Shown here one piece after another: positions 62,378-64,000 of a stretch of DNA of 64,000 bases (position 1 is the stretch's first letter; the number at the start of each line of letters is the position of its first letter). Origin of the DNA: JAHBNG01 sp039028975. Lineage in GTDB: Bacteria; Chloroflexota; Anaerolineae; Caldilineales; Caldilineaceae. The DNA is taken from assembly GCA_039028975.1 (NCBI GenBank), contig JBCCHB010000053.1:30254-94253 (forward strand). Reading direction: 5' to 3'. The notes under the pieces were generated by a model, which saw nothing but the letters and a program-made list of their open reading frames with translations, made no database searches and was not told the DNA's origin. The position numbers were made by a program, and so were the translations under genes.

Positions 62378-64000
62378 ATGGCGCACTGGAAACCGTACCA
62401 TGTTCTACTGGTGATACTCATTAGTATACAGGTTGCACCTGGCTACCGACTTGCCAAAGCAAATGCGCCGCTGGCTATACCCATGCAATCCTCTGGAAAT
62501 GTAGCAGAAATCGTTAGTACGCTTACCTCACCGACCATTGACGGTGCAATCGATGAGATATGGCAATCTGCCAATCGGTATGACCTAACGAATCAACTCC
62601 TGGGAGACTCGCCCCTCGCTTCTTCTAATCTATCAGCCTCGTTTCGCAGCCTGTATGATGCAAACAAGCTATACTTCCTAATTGAGGTGGTAGATGACGT
62701 GAAGATCAATGACTCAGAGGAGAATCCGAATTTTGATGATACCGTCGAAATATATTTGGATGGAAACTTTAGCCGCGGACTAGCGTATGATAATTTGGAT
62801 GACCGGGTGACCCTTTTTCGCTGGGATGATTCAGAGCCACATGCCAGCTCGCTCTCTCCACCTTTGCCGAATGGATTAGAGAGTGCTATCGTGGATACCA
62901 GCACTGGTTATCGAGTAGAAGTTGCCTTTCCATTTAGCCAAATTCGGATCAAACCCATGCCGGGCTATCAATTTGGACTTGATGTTCATGCTCTGGATGA
63001 CGATGATGGGGGCGATAAAGACAACAAACTTGCTTGGAACGGTACGGAGGATGACGTTTGGCAGAATCCAAGTCTTATGGGTATCGGTCGCTTGGGTCCT
63101 CCACCTGAGCCGCCCTTAATCGCTGAAATTTCTGGTACTTTAGATACACCAACCATTGATGGCACAATCGACAGCACATGGCTATCGGCAGCAACCTACC
63201 CGATCCAGAAGCTCGTCGTGGGCACCGAATCTGTAGCTGCACCAGATTTGGCAGGCTCCTTCCGGGCCTTGCATGATAGTATAAACCTCTATCTCTTGGT
63301 GGAGGTCATCGATGATAGCTTAAACAATGACTCTACCACCATATTCCACGACGACGTAGTTGACATTTATCTAGATGGTAACAAAAGCCGAGGGGACGCC
63401 TACGATGGGGTTGATGACCGACAGATTTGGTTTCGCTGGAACGATTCTACCCCCCACGCTGGCGCGGAATCGGCTCCAGTACCATTAGGAATAGAGCACC
63501 TATCTGTTCTGACTGGTAATGGCTACCGAACTGAGATTTCGATTCCCCTCAATCAAGCGGGAATTGCGTACGCAGAAGGTGTTGAGTTTGGTTTCGATGT
63601 CCACATTCACGATGATGATCAGGGAGGGAACCGGGACCATAAGATCGCCTGGAATGCCTGGACAGACTACGCTTGGACAAAGCCCACTCTTATGGGGTTA
63701 GGGCGCCTCGGTGCCATGCCCATTCCCAATAGACGACCTGTTGCCAATGATGATTTAGCCAGTACAGCCAACACGCAAGTGCTCCAGGGCAGCAACCTAC
63801 TAGCCAACGATAGCGATCCCGACGGGGACTCATTGACCATCAGCACTACACCCGTCTCCGCACCTAGCCACGGCACTTTGGTGATCAATCCCGATGGCAC
63901 CTTCCGCTACACGCCCGATACCAACTTTGTAGGCGACGACAGCTTCACCTACCAGATATCTGATGGTCGTGGAGGGAGTGACACGGCTGAGGTAATCATC
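62378..64000 (+). CDS. Exported CBM9/cadherin-like protein, 5' part (cut by window end)
   Basis: 541 codons are visible without a stop. ATG 62378 (MAHWKPYHVLLVILISIQVA) has AAGGAG nine bases upstream; the frame is open to the window end. Signal peptide about 1-29. Two CBM9-like modules, about 45-240 and 250-447. Both have DG.ID..W, D..VEIYLDGN and DDDDGGD.D.K (DDDQGGNRDHK in the second). A cadherin-like/VCBS module starts near 452 (RPVANDDLAS, then DPDGDSLTIS, FRYTPDTNFVGDDSFTY). The modules closely resemble those of the gene at 736-4500, but in the opposite order. Probably a surface glycan-binding protein. Confidence 0.87.
   Translation, partial: MAHWKPYHVLLVILISIQVAPGYRLAKANAPLAIPMQSSGNVAEIVSTLTSPTIDGAIDEIWQSANRYDLTNQLLGDSPLASSNLSASFRSLYDANKLYFLIEVVDDVKINDSEENPNFDDTVEIYLDGNFSRGLAYDNLDDRVTLFRWDDSEPHASSLSPPLPNGLESAIVDTSTGYRVEVAFPFSQIRIKPMPGYQFGLDVHALDDDDGGDKDNKLAWNGTEDDVWQNPSLMGIGRLGPPPEPPLIAEISGTLDTPTIDGTIDSTWLSAATYPIQKLVVGTESVAAPDLAGSFRALHDSINLYLLVEVIDDSLNNDSTTIFHDDVVDIYLDGNKSRGDAYDGVDDRQIWFRWNDSTPHAGAESAPVPLGIEHLSVLTGNGYRTEISIPLNQAGIAYAEGVEFGFDVHIHDDDQGGNRDHKIAWNAWTDYAWTKPTLMGLGRLGAMPIPNRRPVANDDLASTANTQVLQGSNLLANDSDPDGDSLTISTTPVSAPSHGTLVINPDGTFRYTPDTNFVGDDSFTYQISDGRGGSDTAEVII

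Noticed and set aside
1..64000. tRNA, rRNA, CRISPR or insertion sequence
   Set aside because: No cloverleaf, rRNA-like stretch, regular direct-repeat/spacer array or transposase frame was found on either strand by eye; a covariance search would be more sensitive for small RNAs.

Overview
The window is a bacterial chromosome segment that most resembles Chloroflexota, probably an Anaerolineae-like or Caldilineae-like lineage. This rests on gene content rather than a marker-gene search: very long secreted proteins with Thr/Pro stalks, VWA plus DUF11 repeats, a STAND ATPase with WD40 propellers, a PASTA-less membrane Ser/Thr kinase, a bacterial Elp3, and ABC-2 exporters of the two-permease type. 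No tRNA, rRNA, CRISPR array, transposase or phage gene was seen.

Layout. 1-527 is the 3' end of a sulfatase. 736-8824 (minus) encodes two giant exported proteins, one with CBM9-like and cadherin-like domains and one VWA-DUF11-VWA protein. 9111-12522 (minus) holds an EamA transporter, a short-chain dehydrogenase with a probable 3' frameshift, and threonine synthase. 12777-24797 (plus) is a long co-directional run. It contains an uncharacterised protein, a Cys-rich mini-protein, a CitE/malyl-CoA-lyase-like enzyme, a class V aminotransferase, a glycolate-oxidase-like FAD/Fe-S fusion, a D-threonine-aldolase-fold enzyme, a PHP phosphoesterase, NagA, a NagB-like isomerase and an SDR. Together they suggest glyoxylate, hydroxy-amino-acid and amino-sugar catabolism.

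24859-34845 holds a CAP/LysM secreted protein, ribosomal protein S1 with a clear promoter, rpsU-infA with promoter and terminator, mutS, and an ABC exporter operon that ends in a CYTH phosphatase. 34931-37219 (minus) is an exported FG-GAP-like protein. 37858-44109 (plus) has homoserine dehydrogenase, aspartate-semialdehyde dehydrogenase, an odd HAD-like protein and FtsH. 44207-49078 (minus) has pseudouridine-5'-phosphate glycosidase and a 1288-residue STAND/WD40 protein. 49476-55133 has a DUF3307 membrane protein, then (minus) a Trm9-like methyltransferase, galactokinase and an AlaX-type editing protein, with Elp3 (plus) head-to-head with the methyltransferase. 55139-64000 is envelope-related: two lipoproteins, a small anchored protein, a giant Thr/Pro-stalked Ser/Thr kinase and the start of a second CBM9/cadherin protein.

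The most interesting signals are as follows. (1) The Trm9-like methyltransferase and Elp3 share a 28-nt divergent gap, suggesting a bacterial cm5U-to-mcm5U wobble-uridine pathway. (2) The HAD-like protein has its motifs in the order IV-I-II, as if circularly permuted. (3) Two families of short palindromic intergenic repeats, at least four copies each, sit mostly just after stop codons. (4) A glyoxylate cluster combines the enzyme folds of BhcA and BhcC of the beta-hydroxyaspartate cycle.
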